This document shows, piece by piece, positions 11,490 through 21,842 of a stretch of DNA of 64,000 bases. This DNA comes from Eutreptiella sp. 'Long Island Sound 2002' (lineage: Eukaryota > Euglenozoa > Euglenophyceae > Eutreptiales > Eutreptiaceae), in contig OZ038379.1 in assembly GCA_964036045.1 (NCBI GenBank), positions 77,500,138 to 77,564,137 of the forward strand, written 5' to 3'. The notes beneath the pieces are model-generated. The model was not told the origin of the DNA and did not search any database. It worked only from the letters and a program-made list of their open reading frames with translations. A program made the position numbers and the translations under genes. Positions within the stretch are counted from its first letter, which is position 1. The number at the start of each line of letters is the position of its first letter.

Positions 11490-11820
11490 ACCGAGTTCTC
11501 AGTCAACCACACACCTCAGTTCTCATCGTCATTTCAAAAGCCTGTGGCAACCTTTGTGAAGCGAAGTTCTTTGGAGCCTCGTACGCTGCAACCAGTTCAA
11601 GCCCAGTTCTGAGTTACCTGCACACCTCAGTTCTCAAAGTCAGTTCAAAAACCTGTGCCAACCTTTGTGAAGCAAAGTTCTTTTTAGCATCGTAGGGTGG
11701 GACCAGTTCAAACTGACTTCTCAGTTAACCACACACCTCAGTTCTCATTGTCATTTCAAACACCTGCCAACCTTTGTGAAGCCTGGGTCTTTTGAGCATT
11801 GTGCGGTGCAAAGGGCCCGT
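11490..11820. repeat. Three tandem copies of a roughly 111-bp unit
   Basis: The phrases CACACCTCAGTTCTCA and CAACCTTTGTGAAGC recur at spacings of about 111 bases, starting near 11510, 11621 and 11733. The copies differ by substitutions and small indels. The right-arm equivalent is at about 18.02-18.35 kb. Confidence 0.8.
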
Positions 11821-12455
11821 GCCTGCAAGTTTGAGACTATTTGCCAAAGATGAGCTACACAGCCTGACCGTTGGAATGGGTACTTCTGCACCACAGGAGA
11901 TCCCTTTTCAGGGAGAGTCAAGGGTTGCAGAACAGGCTTTGCAACAAATCAGGCAAATAGTAAACTCACAGAGCCAAGACCGGGCAAAGAAGGCACAATA
12001 CAAGCAAGTGCACAGCACGTCAGCTGTCAACTGCTCCGAAACCTTTACCAGCAACACAAATCAAGTCCCAGGGACCTCAGTTCTCAACAGTTCTCACCAG
12101 TTCAACGTTGTGTTTGCAAGCAAGGCAAAACAGAGGCAATTGCACAGCATTAGTCAGAAATGTTGTGTCAAAATTTAGCAGTCAATAGCCGGAGATGTCT
12201 GGAGCGATCTGCACTACAGCTGAGCAGCACAAAAACAGCAGAACAACAATATTAAAACGACTTTTGGCAGGCATCTTTAGATTGAACCACAGCATTGTCA
12301 TGTTCTGACACATCCACACTTTTGTGCCAAGGAATCAAATGTATTCAAGCATTGGATTTTGCAAAAATTCGTGTTTGAACGACAAATTTTTGGCATCGCG
12401 GCCGTTTCAGATCCAGTGCGGTAGCGTAAATGCGGTTTTGGCGGCAAAATGCCCC

Positions 12456-13207
12456 ACAAAATCATAGGTGAAACCTTGAAAGGGGAGTCCCATGTGCTCC
12501 AAGATGGCGCGCAGAAGGCCATGTGGGGTGTTGCGAAAGGCTCCTTTGACGTCCAGGGACGTGATGATGAGGCTGATGGGTCCATATCCACCACCGCGTC
12601 CTGCATAAAGACGGCTTCCAGTGGTGAGCGTGCTGGTACTGCTCCCCACAAAGTGGGTGGGCATGGCCTGGTATACCCCTCGGGCCACCCGTTTCAGGAT
12701 GAGCATCCAGATGAGCTTCGTCTCTATGGTGGCGCACACGATGGGTCTCCAATTGTCAGGGTTTGCCCAGTCGCCTTTTTTGTACAGTGGGTGCACCAGG
12801 TTCGCCCAGTCCGGCTGTATGTCCTTCCTCCCTATGGCTATGTCTGAGAGGCGTGCCGTAAGCTGCCCCCTCAGGTTGGGTGGGAGTCTACGGTAGCGTT
12901 CCGCAGGTAGACCGTCCATCCCGGGGGCTGTCCTCTGCTTCAGTTTGTGCAACAACTCATCCAGTTCACGCATGGTGAACGGGGTGCGCTGTATGTCGCG
13001 TCGTTGCGTCCCGTTGTATACTTTTGGTAGATGTGATATCAGGTTCTTGGTGTAGTCCGACAACTCTCTGTCTTCTGCATTGTGTTGGCGCTTGAAGCTG
13101 TTTAACACCTCGTCCATGACCACCTCGGGGTCGTTGATTACCGTGCTGTCCTGAAGGCGTACTGCTCTGATGCCTCGGTGGCCCGTCTCTCGCATGATCT
13201 TGTCCAT
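12456..13207 (-). pseudogene. LINE B reverse transcriptase N-terminal part, open frame (left arm)
   Basis: An uninterrupted minus-strand frame starts at ATG 13205-13207. It contains the RT lead-in GTQRRDIQRTPFTMRELDEL, then TAPGMDGLP, RT motif NWRPIVCATIETK and motif A SLDVKGAF with the first catalytic Asp. The frame runs into the inserted sequence and stops at 12407, so only the fingers and motif A of the palm are encoded. The right-arm copy has two stops in the same region. Without motifs B and C, which lie beyond the insertion, it cannot make an active enzyme. No endonuclease domain is visible upstream, where the dispersed repeat begins. Confidence 0.85.
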
Positions 13208-13281
13208 GTGCTTCAGGGACTTGTATGGTTTGGCGTTTTAGAGGTATCTTTGCTGTTCCTGTGCAAAATTCTTTGAACGAC

Positions 13282-14067
13282 GCTCAGAAAGCTTTTATGA
13301 GTCTTTCAGCTCTTGTTGTGCCTCTCCTGCTGCTTGCTGCTGGTGTAGGGTTACTGCTGCTTGTTTTTGATGGAGAAAATGTTTTGTGGATGACATACAA
13401 CCAATACAGGATAACCCAAACCAGAGATGAGCAAGTAGAAGCCAAACAGGATCAAAGCATGAAGGGCTGCAGTCAGAAAACAGTTAGATAATAAAGATAT
13501 CAACAATAGACTACAGCAATAGACAACCAATGCCACTTGGATCAAAATATTTCAAATGAGTGAGAAAAACTGATTATAAAACTGCCCCAAGGGCTCACAC
13601 TCCATATAGTGCCATCCTGAGATGTGCACTCTTTGTTTTGGGTCCCATAGGTGCTGAGGTGGCATGGCTTGTGGCGCTGAGGTCACTGCCATGTCACATG
13701 AAATAATCCTACTTAGCTAGGCTGACTGGGGTTTGAACCCAGGACCTCTCAAAAAGAGGTGCCACAGCCCTCTAGGGTGCATACCACTAGGATAGCTAAG
13801 CATTCATGAGAGAACATAGAAAAATGTATAGGCTCTGGATCAATGTCAGCGCCTCAGTCCGTCCAGGAAACGATGTAAATGATCAGTCAGTTGGGGGGTC
13901 AGGGGTCCACACAACCTCCAAAGTTTCATGCTTCGCTTTATAGGTCAAAATGTCTTGTCACCCCTTTTGGATAGGCCAATACTGAGATAAAGATGTTTTA
14001 TGCCTTTAGACCTCTTTATAACAACTAAAGCTAGCCTTTTGGCAGGGAAATAGACTTTTTCTTACTC
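13282..14067 (-). repeat. Dispersed 790-bp repeat with tRNA-like module (left-arm copy)
   Basis: This is the inverted counterpart of 15795-16580 and is similar to 47284-48070, which lies outside the palindrome. Similarity to the third copy is lost near both stated limits. The repeat contains the tRNA-like segment at 13712-13800. Its unit lies immediately 5' of the LINE B RT in both arms and 5' of gag in element D. Confidence 0.8.
13712..13800 (-). other. tRNA-like (SINE-type) module, 89 nt
   Basis: An 8-base terminal stem (CTTAGCTA with TAGCTAAG) encloses an A-box-like stretch, a hairpin ACCTC-TTTTTGA-GAGGT and a T-arm with the B-box-like core GGTTTGAACCC read on the other strand (GGGTTCAAACC). 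The D arm is poor and only one base separates the hairpin from the T arm, so it is not a normal tRNA gene. It most resembles the Pol III promoter head of a SINE. Confidence 0.6.
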
Positions 14068-14623
14068 CCCCCTTGTGCTGTGGTGGCCACCACTGTCGCA
14101 TTTGAAAGGAAAAAAGGAATTTTTCTTGGCCTCCCCATGGCTTCAACATTGATTTAAAATTTCCTATAACATCACTAACATTTAAAAGAAGGTCCTGCAT
14201 CAGGGTTCTGCTGAGGTTCTGCTGAGTCATAAAAGACACCTACAGCTCCCACTGCGCTCATTGGCGTCGTTGGGGCAGCTGTGGTTTGGTAGGGGGTTAG
14301 AATGGGCATGCCAATTCATGTGTGCACAACCCTGTCCCTCCAATTGGGAAAACGCAGTGCAATACGCAAACCCAAAGCTGGATATGTTCAGGGCACGCTG
14401 TCTGGGGTCTCAATGAACCTGCTGTAAGACCTGATCTGTCCTTAGTGCGTTGAAAATTAATTTACCCTCATGGGGGTTTGAGATTCAGGACAGTGGGCCA
14501 GGAGTAAGTTTTTCGGCGTGAACACAGCTTACTCCACTGTTTGCGCCCAGGATATCTGCAGAGAAAACACGAAGGGTTGAGGGACTGACAGGCACGCAAC
14601 GATCAAGGCAAACACCAAAATCC
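14068..14623. other. Inner part of left arm, non-coding
   Basis: No gene is seen. The segment pairs with 15298-15794 apart from a 59-base block near 14409-14467 that the right arm lacks. A diverged relative of this segment occurs at the right end of the window (about 63.6-64.0 kb). Confidence 0.65.
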
Positions 14624-15297
14624 GTCAAATGACGGCCTAGAAGGTTTCTCACGGCACACACCTGTCCAGAATCTTCATGTGCATGAAATGCACATTTTTC
14701 CGAAATTTATTTTCATCACAGGAATTTTTAAATTCCTGGACTTACACGCAGAGAAAAGTGGGGCGCCGGAGCGCATCCTAATTCGGCGCCGGGAAAGAGG
14801 AAAATAATAAGATTATAACAGTATGTCACATACTAATAAGAAACTGACGAGACACATAATAAAGAAGAAACGTGGGAATTCCACGTTTGCTTCTAGGAGC
14901 AATGAAGAGAAATGAATTCAAGAAAATCGAAATGAATTCAAAGAACAAGGTATAAACATACAGGTCTTGTTGGCTTCGTATGCAGCATGCACATTGCTTG
15001 TCTCGTGTTATCGTGAACGTGCAGTGTAGCAACGCAAACATAGAATAGAGGGACAGAATAGAAGATTGCACGATGAATAGAGGTGATATTGGGTGATTAG
15101 AGCATACACACGCATGCATAAACGTTTGCCTCGCTTGTGACTCGTTTTCTTTCTCTCCTGCCTTGCTCTCCAGCGGTAGGTAAGGTAGGTAAGCCCAGGA
15201 GGGGGCTACCCCCTGGTAGAGTTCGTGATCTCGGTATGGATTCAGGAAAAAAGAGAGATTGGTTAGAGTAGGAGATTGCCGTCCTCCTGCATACCTG
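14624..15297. other. Central spacer of the giant inverted repeat
   Basis: This 674-base AT-rich single-copy spacer lies between the arms. Its reverse complement is recognisably similar to 62870-63620, in the same order and spacing apart from a roughly 100-base insert there. It therefore belongs naturally with the left arm, and the right arm is the added inverted copy. Near 15174-15193 it holds GGTAGGTAAGGTAGGTAAG which, read on the minus strand, resembles the tetranucleotide tails of the LINE-like elements in this window. No coding region is supported. Confidence 0.75.
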
Positions 15298-15794
15298 GAT
15301 TTTGGTGTTTGCCTTGATCGTTGCGTGCCTGTCAGTCCCTCAACCCTTCGTGTTTTCTCTGCAGATATCCTGGGCGCAAACAGTGGAGTAAGCCGTGTTC
15401 ACGCCGAAAAACTTACTCCTGGCCCACTGTCCTGAATCTCAAACCCCCATGAGGGCCCAGACAGCGTGCCCTGAAAATATCCAGCTTTGGGTTTGCGTAT
15501 TGCACTGCGTTTTCCCAATTGGAGGGACAGGGTTGTGCACACATGAATTGGCATGCCCATTCTAACCCCCTACAAAACCACAGCTGCCCCAACGACGCCA
15601 ATGAGCGCAGTGGGAGCTGTAGGTGTCTTTTATGACTCAGCAGAACCTCAGCAGAACCCTGATGCAGGACCTTCTTTTAAATGTTAGTGATGTTATAGGA
15701 AATTTTAAATCAATGCTGAAGCCATGGGGAGGCCAAGAAAAATTCCTTTTTTCCTTTAAAATGCGACAGTGGTGGCCACCACAGCACAAGGGGG

Positions 15795-16580
15795 GAGTAA
15801 GAAAAAGTCTATTTCCCTGCCAAAAGGCTAGCTTTAGTTGTTATAAAGAGGTCTAAAGGCATAACACATTTTTATCTCAGTATTGGCCTATCCAAAAGGG
15901 GTGACAAGACATTTTGACCTATAAAACCAAGCATGCAACTTTGGAGGTTGTGTGGACCCCTGACCCCCCAACCGACTGATCATTTACATCATTTCCTGGA
16001 CGGACTGAGGCGCTGACATTGATCCAGAGCCTATACATTTTTCTATGTTCTCTCATGAATGCTTAGCTATCCTATTGGTATGCACCCTAGAGGGCTGTGG
16101 CACCTCTTTTTGAGAGGTCCTGGGTTCAAACCCCAGTCAGCCTAGCTAAGTAGGATTATTTAATGTGACATGGCAGTGACCTCAGCGCCCCAAGCCATGC
16201 CACCTCAGCACCTATGGGACCAAAAACAGAGAGTGCACATCTCAGGATGGCACTATATGGAGTTTGAGCCCTTGGGGCAGTTTTCCAATCAGTTTTTCTC
16301 AATCATTTGAAATATTTTGATGCAAGTGGCATTGGTTGTCTATTGCTGTAGTCTATTGTTGATATCCTTATTATCTAACTGTTTTCTGACTGCAGCCCTT
16401 CATGCTTTGATCCTGTTTGGCTTCTACTTGCTCATCTCTGGTTTGGGTTATCCTGTATTGGTTGTATGTCATCCACAAAACATTTTCTCCATCAAAAACA
16501 AGCAGCAGTAACCCTACACCAGCAGCAAGCAGCAGGAGAGGCACAACAAGAGCTGAAAGACTCATAAAAGCTTTCTGAGC
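15795..16580 (+). repeat. Dispersed 790-bp repeat with tRNA-like module (right-arm copy)
   Basis: Matches 47284-48070 in the same orientation, from GTAAGAAAAAGT through the tRNA-like module to the CATAAAA near its end. It is the mirror of 13282-14067. It precedes the LINE B RT by about 80 bases. Confidence 0.8.
16062..16150 (+). other. tRNA-like (SINE-type) module, 89 nt
   Basis: The stem CTTAGCTA/TAGCTAAG encloses an A-box-like region ending TATTGGTATGC, a small CCCT-AG-AGGG hairpin, an ACCTC-TTTTTGA-GAGGT hairpin and a canonical T arm CTGGG-TTCAAAC-CCCAG. If the second hairpin is read as a long variable arm, the layout resembles a type II tRNA with a damaged anticodon arm. Confidence 0.6.
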
Positions 16581-16654
16581 GTCGTTCAAAGAATTTTGCA
16601 CAGGAACAGCAAAGATACCTCTAAAACGCCAAACCATACAAGTCCCTGAAGCAC

Positions 16655-17406
16655 ATGGACAAGATCTTGTGAGAGACGGGCCACCGAGGCATCAGAGCAG
16701 TACGCCTTCAGGACGGCACGGTAATCAACGACCCCGAGGTGGTCATGGACGAGGTGTTAAACAGCTTCAAGCGCCAACACAATGCAGAAGACAGAGAGTT
16801 GTCGGACTACACCAAGAACCTGATATCATATCTACCAAAAGTATACAACGGGACGCAACGACGCGACATACAGCGCACCCCGTTCACCATGCGTGAACTG
16901 GATGAGTTGTTGCACAAACTGAAGCAGGGGACAGCCCCCGGGATGGACGGCCTACCTGCGGAACGCTACCGTAGACTCCCCCCCAACCTGAGGCAGCACC
17001 TTACGGCAAGCCTCTAAGACATAGCCATAGGGAGGAAGGACATACAGCCGGACTGGGCAAACCTGGTGCACCCACTGTACAATAAAGGCGACTGGGCAAA
17101 CCCTGACAATTGGAGACCCATCGTGTGCGCCACCATAGAGACGAAGCTCATCTGGATGCTCATCCTGAAACGGGTGGCCCGAGGGGTATACCAGGCCATC
17201 CCACCCACTTTGTGGGGAGCAGTACCAGCACGCTCACCACTGGAAGCCGTCTTTATGCAGGACGCGGTGGTGGATATGGACCCATCAGCCTCATCATCAC
17301 GTCCCTGGACGTCAAAGGAGCCTTTCGCAACACCCCACATGGCCTTCTGCGCGCCATCTTGGAGCACATGGGACTCCCCTTTCAAGGTTTCACCTATGAT
17401 TTTGTG
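16655..17406 (+). pseudogene. LINE B reverse transcriptase N-terminal part with stops (right arm)
   Basis: Mirror of 12456-13207. It carries the same motifs (TAPGMDGLP, NWRPIVCATIETK, SLDVKGAF) but is broken by TGA 16670-16672 and TAA 17015-17017, and by a frame change further on. It ends at the insertion. The left arm keeps this part open while the right arm keeps the RNase H part open, so neither copy is whole. Confidence 0.8.
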
Positions 17407-19856
17407 GGGCATTCTGCCGCCAAAACCGCAATTACGCTACCGCACTGGATCTGAAACTGCCGCGGTGCCAAAAATTTGTCGTTCAAACACGAATTTTTGC
17501 AAAATCCATTGCTTGAATACATTTGATTCCTTGGCACAAAAGTGTGGATGTGTCAGAACATGACAATGCTGTGGTTGAGTCTAAAGATGCCTGCCAAAAG
17601 TCGTTTTAATATTGTTGTTCTGCTGTTTTTGTGCTCCAGACATCTCCGGCTATTGACTGCTAAATTTTGACACAACATTTCTGACTAATGCTGTGCAATT
17701 GCCTCTGTTTTGCCTTGCTTGCAAACACAACGTTGAACTGGTGAGAACTGTTGAGAACTGAGGTCCCTGGGACTTGATTTGTGTTGCTGGTAAAGGTTTC
17801 GGAACAGTTGACAGCTGACGTGCTGTGTACTTGCTTGTGTTGTGCCTTCTTTGCCCGGTCTTGGCTCTGTGAGTTTACTATTTGCCTGATTTGTTGCAAA
17901 GCCTGTTCTGCAACCCTTGACTCTCCCTGAAAAGGGATCTCCTGTGGTGCAGAAGTACCCATTCCAACGGTCAGGCTTTGTAGCTCATCTTTGGCAAATA
18001 GTCTCAAACTTGCAGGCACGGGCCCTTTGCACCGCACAATGCTCAAAAGAACTAGGCTTCACAAAGGTTGGCAGGTGTTTGAAATGACAATGAGAACTGA
18101 GGTGTGTGGTTAACTGAGAAGTCAGTTTGACCTGGTCCCACCCTACGATGCTCAAAAGAACTTTGCTTCGCAAAGGTTGGCACAGGTTTTCGAACTGACT
18201 TTGAGAACTGAGGTGTGCAGGTAACTCAGAACTCGGCTTGAACTGGTTGCAGCATACGAGGCTTCAGAGAACTTCGCTTCACAAAGGTTGCCACAGGCTT
18301 TTGAAATGACGATGAGAACTGAGGTGTGTGGTTGACTGAGAACTCGGTGCACACATTGCAGAGTGTCCTGACAGGGTTGCCTCCACAAGGGTTGCCATTG
18401 CTGCCAGCACAAGCACAGAACCATAACACGCTGCAGCAACTTCTGCAAGGGCAGCAACTTCTGCAAGGGCTGCAATTTCTGCAAGGGCAGCATCTCCAGG
18501 GGCAGCAGCATTTTCTGCAGGGGCAGCAGCAGCATTTTCTGCAGAGGCAGCAGGGGCAGCTGTTGCAGCAACTTTTGCAGGGGCAGCAGCAGCAGCAGCA
18601 GCTTCTGCAAGGCCAGCAGGGACAGTCACAATGTTTGATTGCTTAACTTGAGCTACTTCTCTGTTTCTTGATCAGTGATTATTCCTCAGCAAACCATTGC
18701 TGCACAACAACCCACTGCACATTGTGCCACGTTTGCTGGCACCAGAGGCATGGAGCGCACTGCATGTCTTTTTGTGTTCCTCCATCCATTAGCTGTTGCT
18801 GAAATGCAGCGACTTTGCAGCTGCAAGACTCATTTTGCATATTACGATTCGTTGATGGTAGTCAGAATTACAGTTCAGCCAGTGGCCTCTTCTGAATTTG
18901 TAAGTTAATTGATTACAGCTGTTTTTGAACCATCTGCTGAAGGTACAACACACAGCGATGACAATTTTTCTGTTGCTTCACCAGTTAATATTTATCAGCG
19001 ACCCGCTGAAGTGCAACAACCCACTGCATGCTTGGCAAGGATTGATGGCAGCACAGGCATTTTCTGCATCCATTAGTTGTTGCTGCCATGCTGACATACA
19101 GCGAGCAATTTTGCATGTGCGAGACTCATTTTGCATATTACGATTACGCAACCCTGTGAAGTGCAACAACCCATTGCATGCTTGGCAAGGATTGATGGCA
19201 GCACAGGCATCTCCTGCATCCATTAGTTTGCACTATTGGAGGTGGTAGGATAGCGCAGACACTGTGTCCACTGTTGCCTCTGTTGTTTGTGCACGTTGTG
19301 TTGATTTTGCAACATTTGAAGCAATAAAACGCATGCGAGGCAGAGACTGCAAGAAGAACAGTTTTGGTCAGAGTTTAGGGCGGCGTACAAGGATGACGAC
19401 AGTTGGTAGGTGCAGTGATGGGTTGCTAGACATTGGGTGAAGCAAATGATTGGGCATTTGTATGACTTTTTAAGTGAAATGTTTGTTATGAGAAGTTGGG
19501 GTATTGACGAGCATATCACATTATAACTGCATGGTGCAAGACAAGAAGCACAAGGACAATGTGAATCGTGTGTAGATCAGGGTCAATCTATGTTGTCTAC
19601 ATACATTGCAATGGTTTCCATTTTGTATTGTGTTTGACAAGTAAGTAATTCATTTCTCCACACAAATTGGGTTTTGTTTTGCCCGAAATATTGGATGTGC
19701 ATGACATCTTGGCACTCAAAATGAGCCATGTGTCAACTGTTATTATGAATGATAGGCAAAAACCACAAAACCTTCAAAACAAGCTTAATACACAACAAAG
19801 ATGTGTCAATTGTGTCAGCCATTTGGATAGAATCCGGGTTTTGGCCACTTTGTGGC
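17407..19856. mobile_element. 2.45-kb insertion inside the LINE B RT (right arm)
   Basis: Mirror copy of 9986-12455, so the insertion occurred before the inverted duplication. It lacks the 24-base block present near 12.2 kb in the left copy. The three internal tandem-repeat blocks are conserved in the same order. No coding capacity is supported. Confidence 0.6.
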
Positions 19857-21842
19857 CGGTAAAATCAAAGGTGTCCTGCAAGCGTACCTCACCACCCGCC
19901 TATACGCGGTGTAAACCGATGTAGGCGCATCTCAGTGGACCCACCCCACCAGTGGGGTCCAACAGGGAGGCGCACAGGGCCCATTCCTGTTCCTGCTCAT
20001 CACCCTCCCGCCCGCCTTCTACATGAGACGCACCTACTGCAACGTGGCACCATACCCCCTACGGACGACAGTACTGGCATTTGAAGATGACATGGCGCCA
20101 ACCCATGCCCAACGCCCCAGACAAGACGAGGGCCATCGAGGTTCTCCACGACGTTACCAGCTACCTGGAAAACAACAGGCTCCTCGTTCTCAACGTCAAG
20201 TCAGCCACCATGGTACACAATGCGCCACCCCCGCCTCTCCGCCCCGGTGACGCACCCAGGATTCCGGTGGGCACTGCCACCTATCTGGGGGTTCAACAGG
20301 CGGCCACACCGGAAGAGGTCACCCTGCCACCCAACCCGGATCCCCAATGAACACGCACCCTCGTCATCGCACGCATAGCCGTACTGTAAACCCAGGCGCT
20401 GGCGTACTTCCTGCAAGCCGTGCTGAATGCGGCCTTCGGGTTCAAAGCCCTGCAGCTAACACACCCAAAACACATGCTAAAGGGGGTTGTCACCACGGTA
20501 CAACGTGTGTGGGCCATCCACGGCCACCGGCCCACATCCCTCCCTGCCGAGGTACGTGCAGCGTCGGCGCCGTACTATGGGGACGGCACCGACCACCTGG
20601 TCCACAGTGCATACACCGCGCACACCGCGGCCCAGCTACACCGCCTCATGCCGGAAGTGCGAGAGGTCTTCACGCTAACACTACGGGAAGCCCAACACCA
20701 ACGCAACACGTGTGCCCAGTACATACGCCGCCAACAGGGCCTCGCCACCACGGTGGGAACACGAATAAGGAACCACCTACAACTCCTGCTACCGCACCAC
20801 AGACATGTCATTCAAGCGAACCACAGGTGCAAGTTGGCGGGCTCCATAGCCATCCTGCTCACTGATGTGGGCGGGGGACCAACAGGGGAAGCCACTGTCC
20901 TCGATCAAGTGGGCACCACCCTACACCTCGTGAGAGTAACGCCCAACCAAGTGCGAGTCCTCCAGCAGGCGGGCACCCTTCACGTCCCCTTCCTGCAACA
21001 CCCCGATTGGCGTAACAAATGGGTCAGAGAAGGCCACCTACGCAGGGCAGCCACCGCAGCCGGCCGCCCGCAGCCCACGGATTGAGAGGTCCGTGACGCA
21101 TACAATCTGTTCTGGAGCACTCACCAGCAGCCCCTACCACAGAGGCCCCCGAACAGAAACCAGGCCCGCTGCCGACCGCCGGAACAGGTGGGGTACGTTC
21201 CGGAAGCCACGATACCAGCAGTCCTCCTACTGGCAGCCAACATCCTCAAAGTCACCCTGCGGCCCGGAGAAACGCAGGGCAACTTGTGGGTGCTGCCCTC
21301 GCCCACAGCACGCAGGTTCAACCCACCAGCGTTACAACAGGACCCACTGACGGGCACACCCACCACGTGCTGGCGATGCGGGCCCCAGGCACTGGCCACA
21401 CCATGGCCCATCCTCCAACTGTTGGCACGGCACCACCGAACACCGACAGCCCACGCTACCCCAGAACAACATCAGTGGATGCACACGCACTTTGAACCGG
21501 CCCCGGTAGATGTGCTAGCCACGGTGACATAGAAAGCCCAATACCCCGGCAGAGTGGCGTATCCACCGAGGGACATTCAACACCAAGCACCCCGCCCTCA
21601 CCTACCCAGTGCTGGGAGAGCACCGCAGCACAACGTTAGAGGGCCCTGCATACCCTGGGAAACACCGTTGCTCCCACGGGGTGCCGGAGACACAGAGAAT
21701 AGAACGGACCACATACCACCCAAAACGGGCGTACCTACTCCAGTATATACACAACTATCTCATACAGGACAGTAAAAAGACCGCAAGTACATAAAAATGC
21801 ATGCGGCGGCGACGGAGGTCATCCACCAGGGGATAGGGGTTT
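19857..21842 (+). pseudogene. LINE B reverse transcriptase C-terminal part (right arm)
   Basis: The RT resumes after the insertion with GKIKGVLQAYLTTRLYAV, motif B (VQQGGAQGPFLFLL) and motif C as LAFEDDM (normally FADD). The thumb and connection region continues through an open piece at 20420-21085 and another at 21188-21532 and reaches the RNase H frame. It is interrupted by TGA 21083-21085, by a stop at 21530-21532 and by frame changes near 19.91 and 20.35 kb. Ala is replaced by Glu before the two catalytic Asp residues, different from the Gly in the left copy. Confidence 0.8.

Larger units (their letters stand above)
9986..12455. mobile_element. 2.47-kb insertion inside the LINE B RT (left arm)
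   Basis: The RT frame ends after ...TYDFVG at 12456 and resumes at 9985, so everything between is foreign to the RT. The two ends show an imperfect terminal inverted repeat sharing GCCAAAACC plus flanking matches (about 15 of 21 positions). TTTGTG flanks both sides, which could be a short target-site duplication, but the limits of repeat and duplication overlap and are ambiguous. The interior is non-coding and contains three separate tandem-repeat blocks. A non-autonomous DNA transposon is the best guess. No transposase is visible. Confidence 0.6.
5943..14623. repeat. Left arm of a giant inverted repeat (8.68 kb)
   Basis: The arm is the reverse complement of 15298-23894. Matching positions sum to 29837 from the outer end to about 12.18 kb, to 29861-29862 from there to about 14.4 kb, and to 29921 at the inner end. 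The shifts are explained by a 24-base insert near 12.2 kb and a 59-base insert near 14.41-14.47 kb in this arm. Collinearity is otherwise nearly complete, with scattered substitutions. The arm contains LINE B on the minus strand, the insertion in its RT, and one dispersed tRNA-like repeat. Confidence 0.95.

Noticed and set aside
11209-11695. Ala/Glu-rich and Leu/Gln-rich frames in the RT insertion (also 18152-18629)
   Set aside because: Products of the GCT-rich 18-base repeat. Frames on both strands are open over the same bases.
13225-13491. Hydrophobic 88-codon frame in the dispersed repeat (Leu/Val-rich, membrane-like)
   Set aside because: The corresponding frame in the third copy at 47847-48038 is shorter and diverged without keeping frame; it overlaps CAGCAG-type repeats.
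16062-16150. Functional tRNA gene
   Set aside because: The D arm is poor and spacing between the second hairpin and the T arm is wrong. It occurs inside a dispersed repeat in three copies, so a SINE-type relic fits better.
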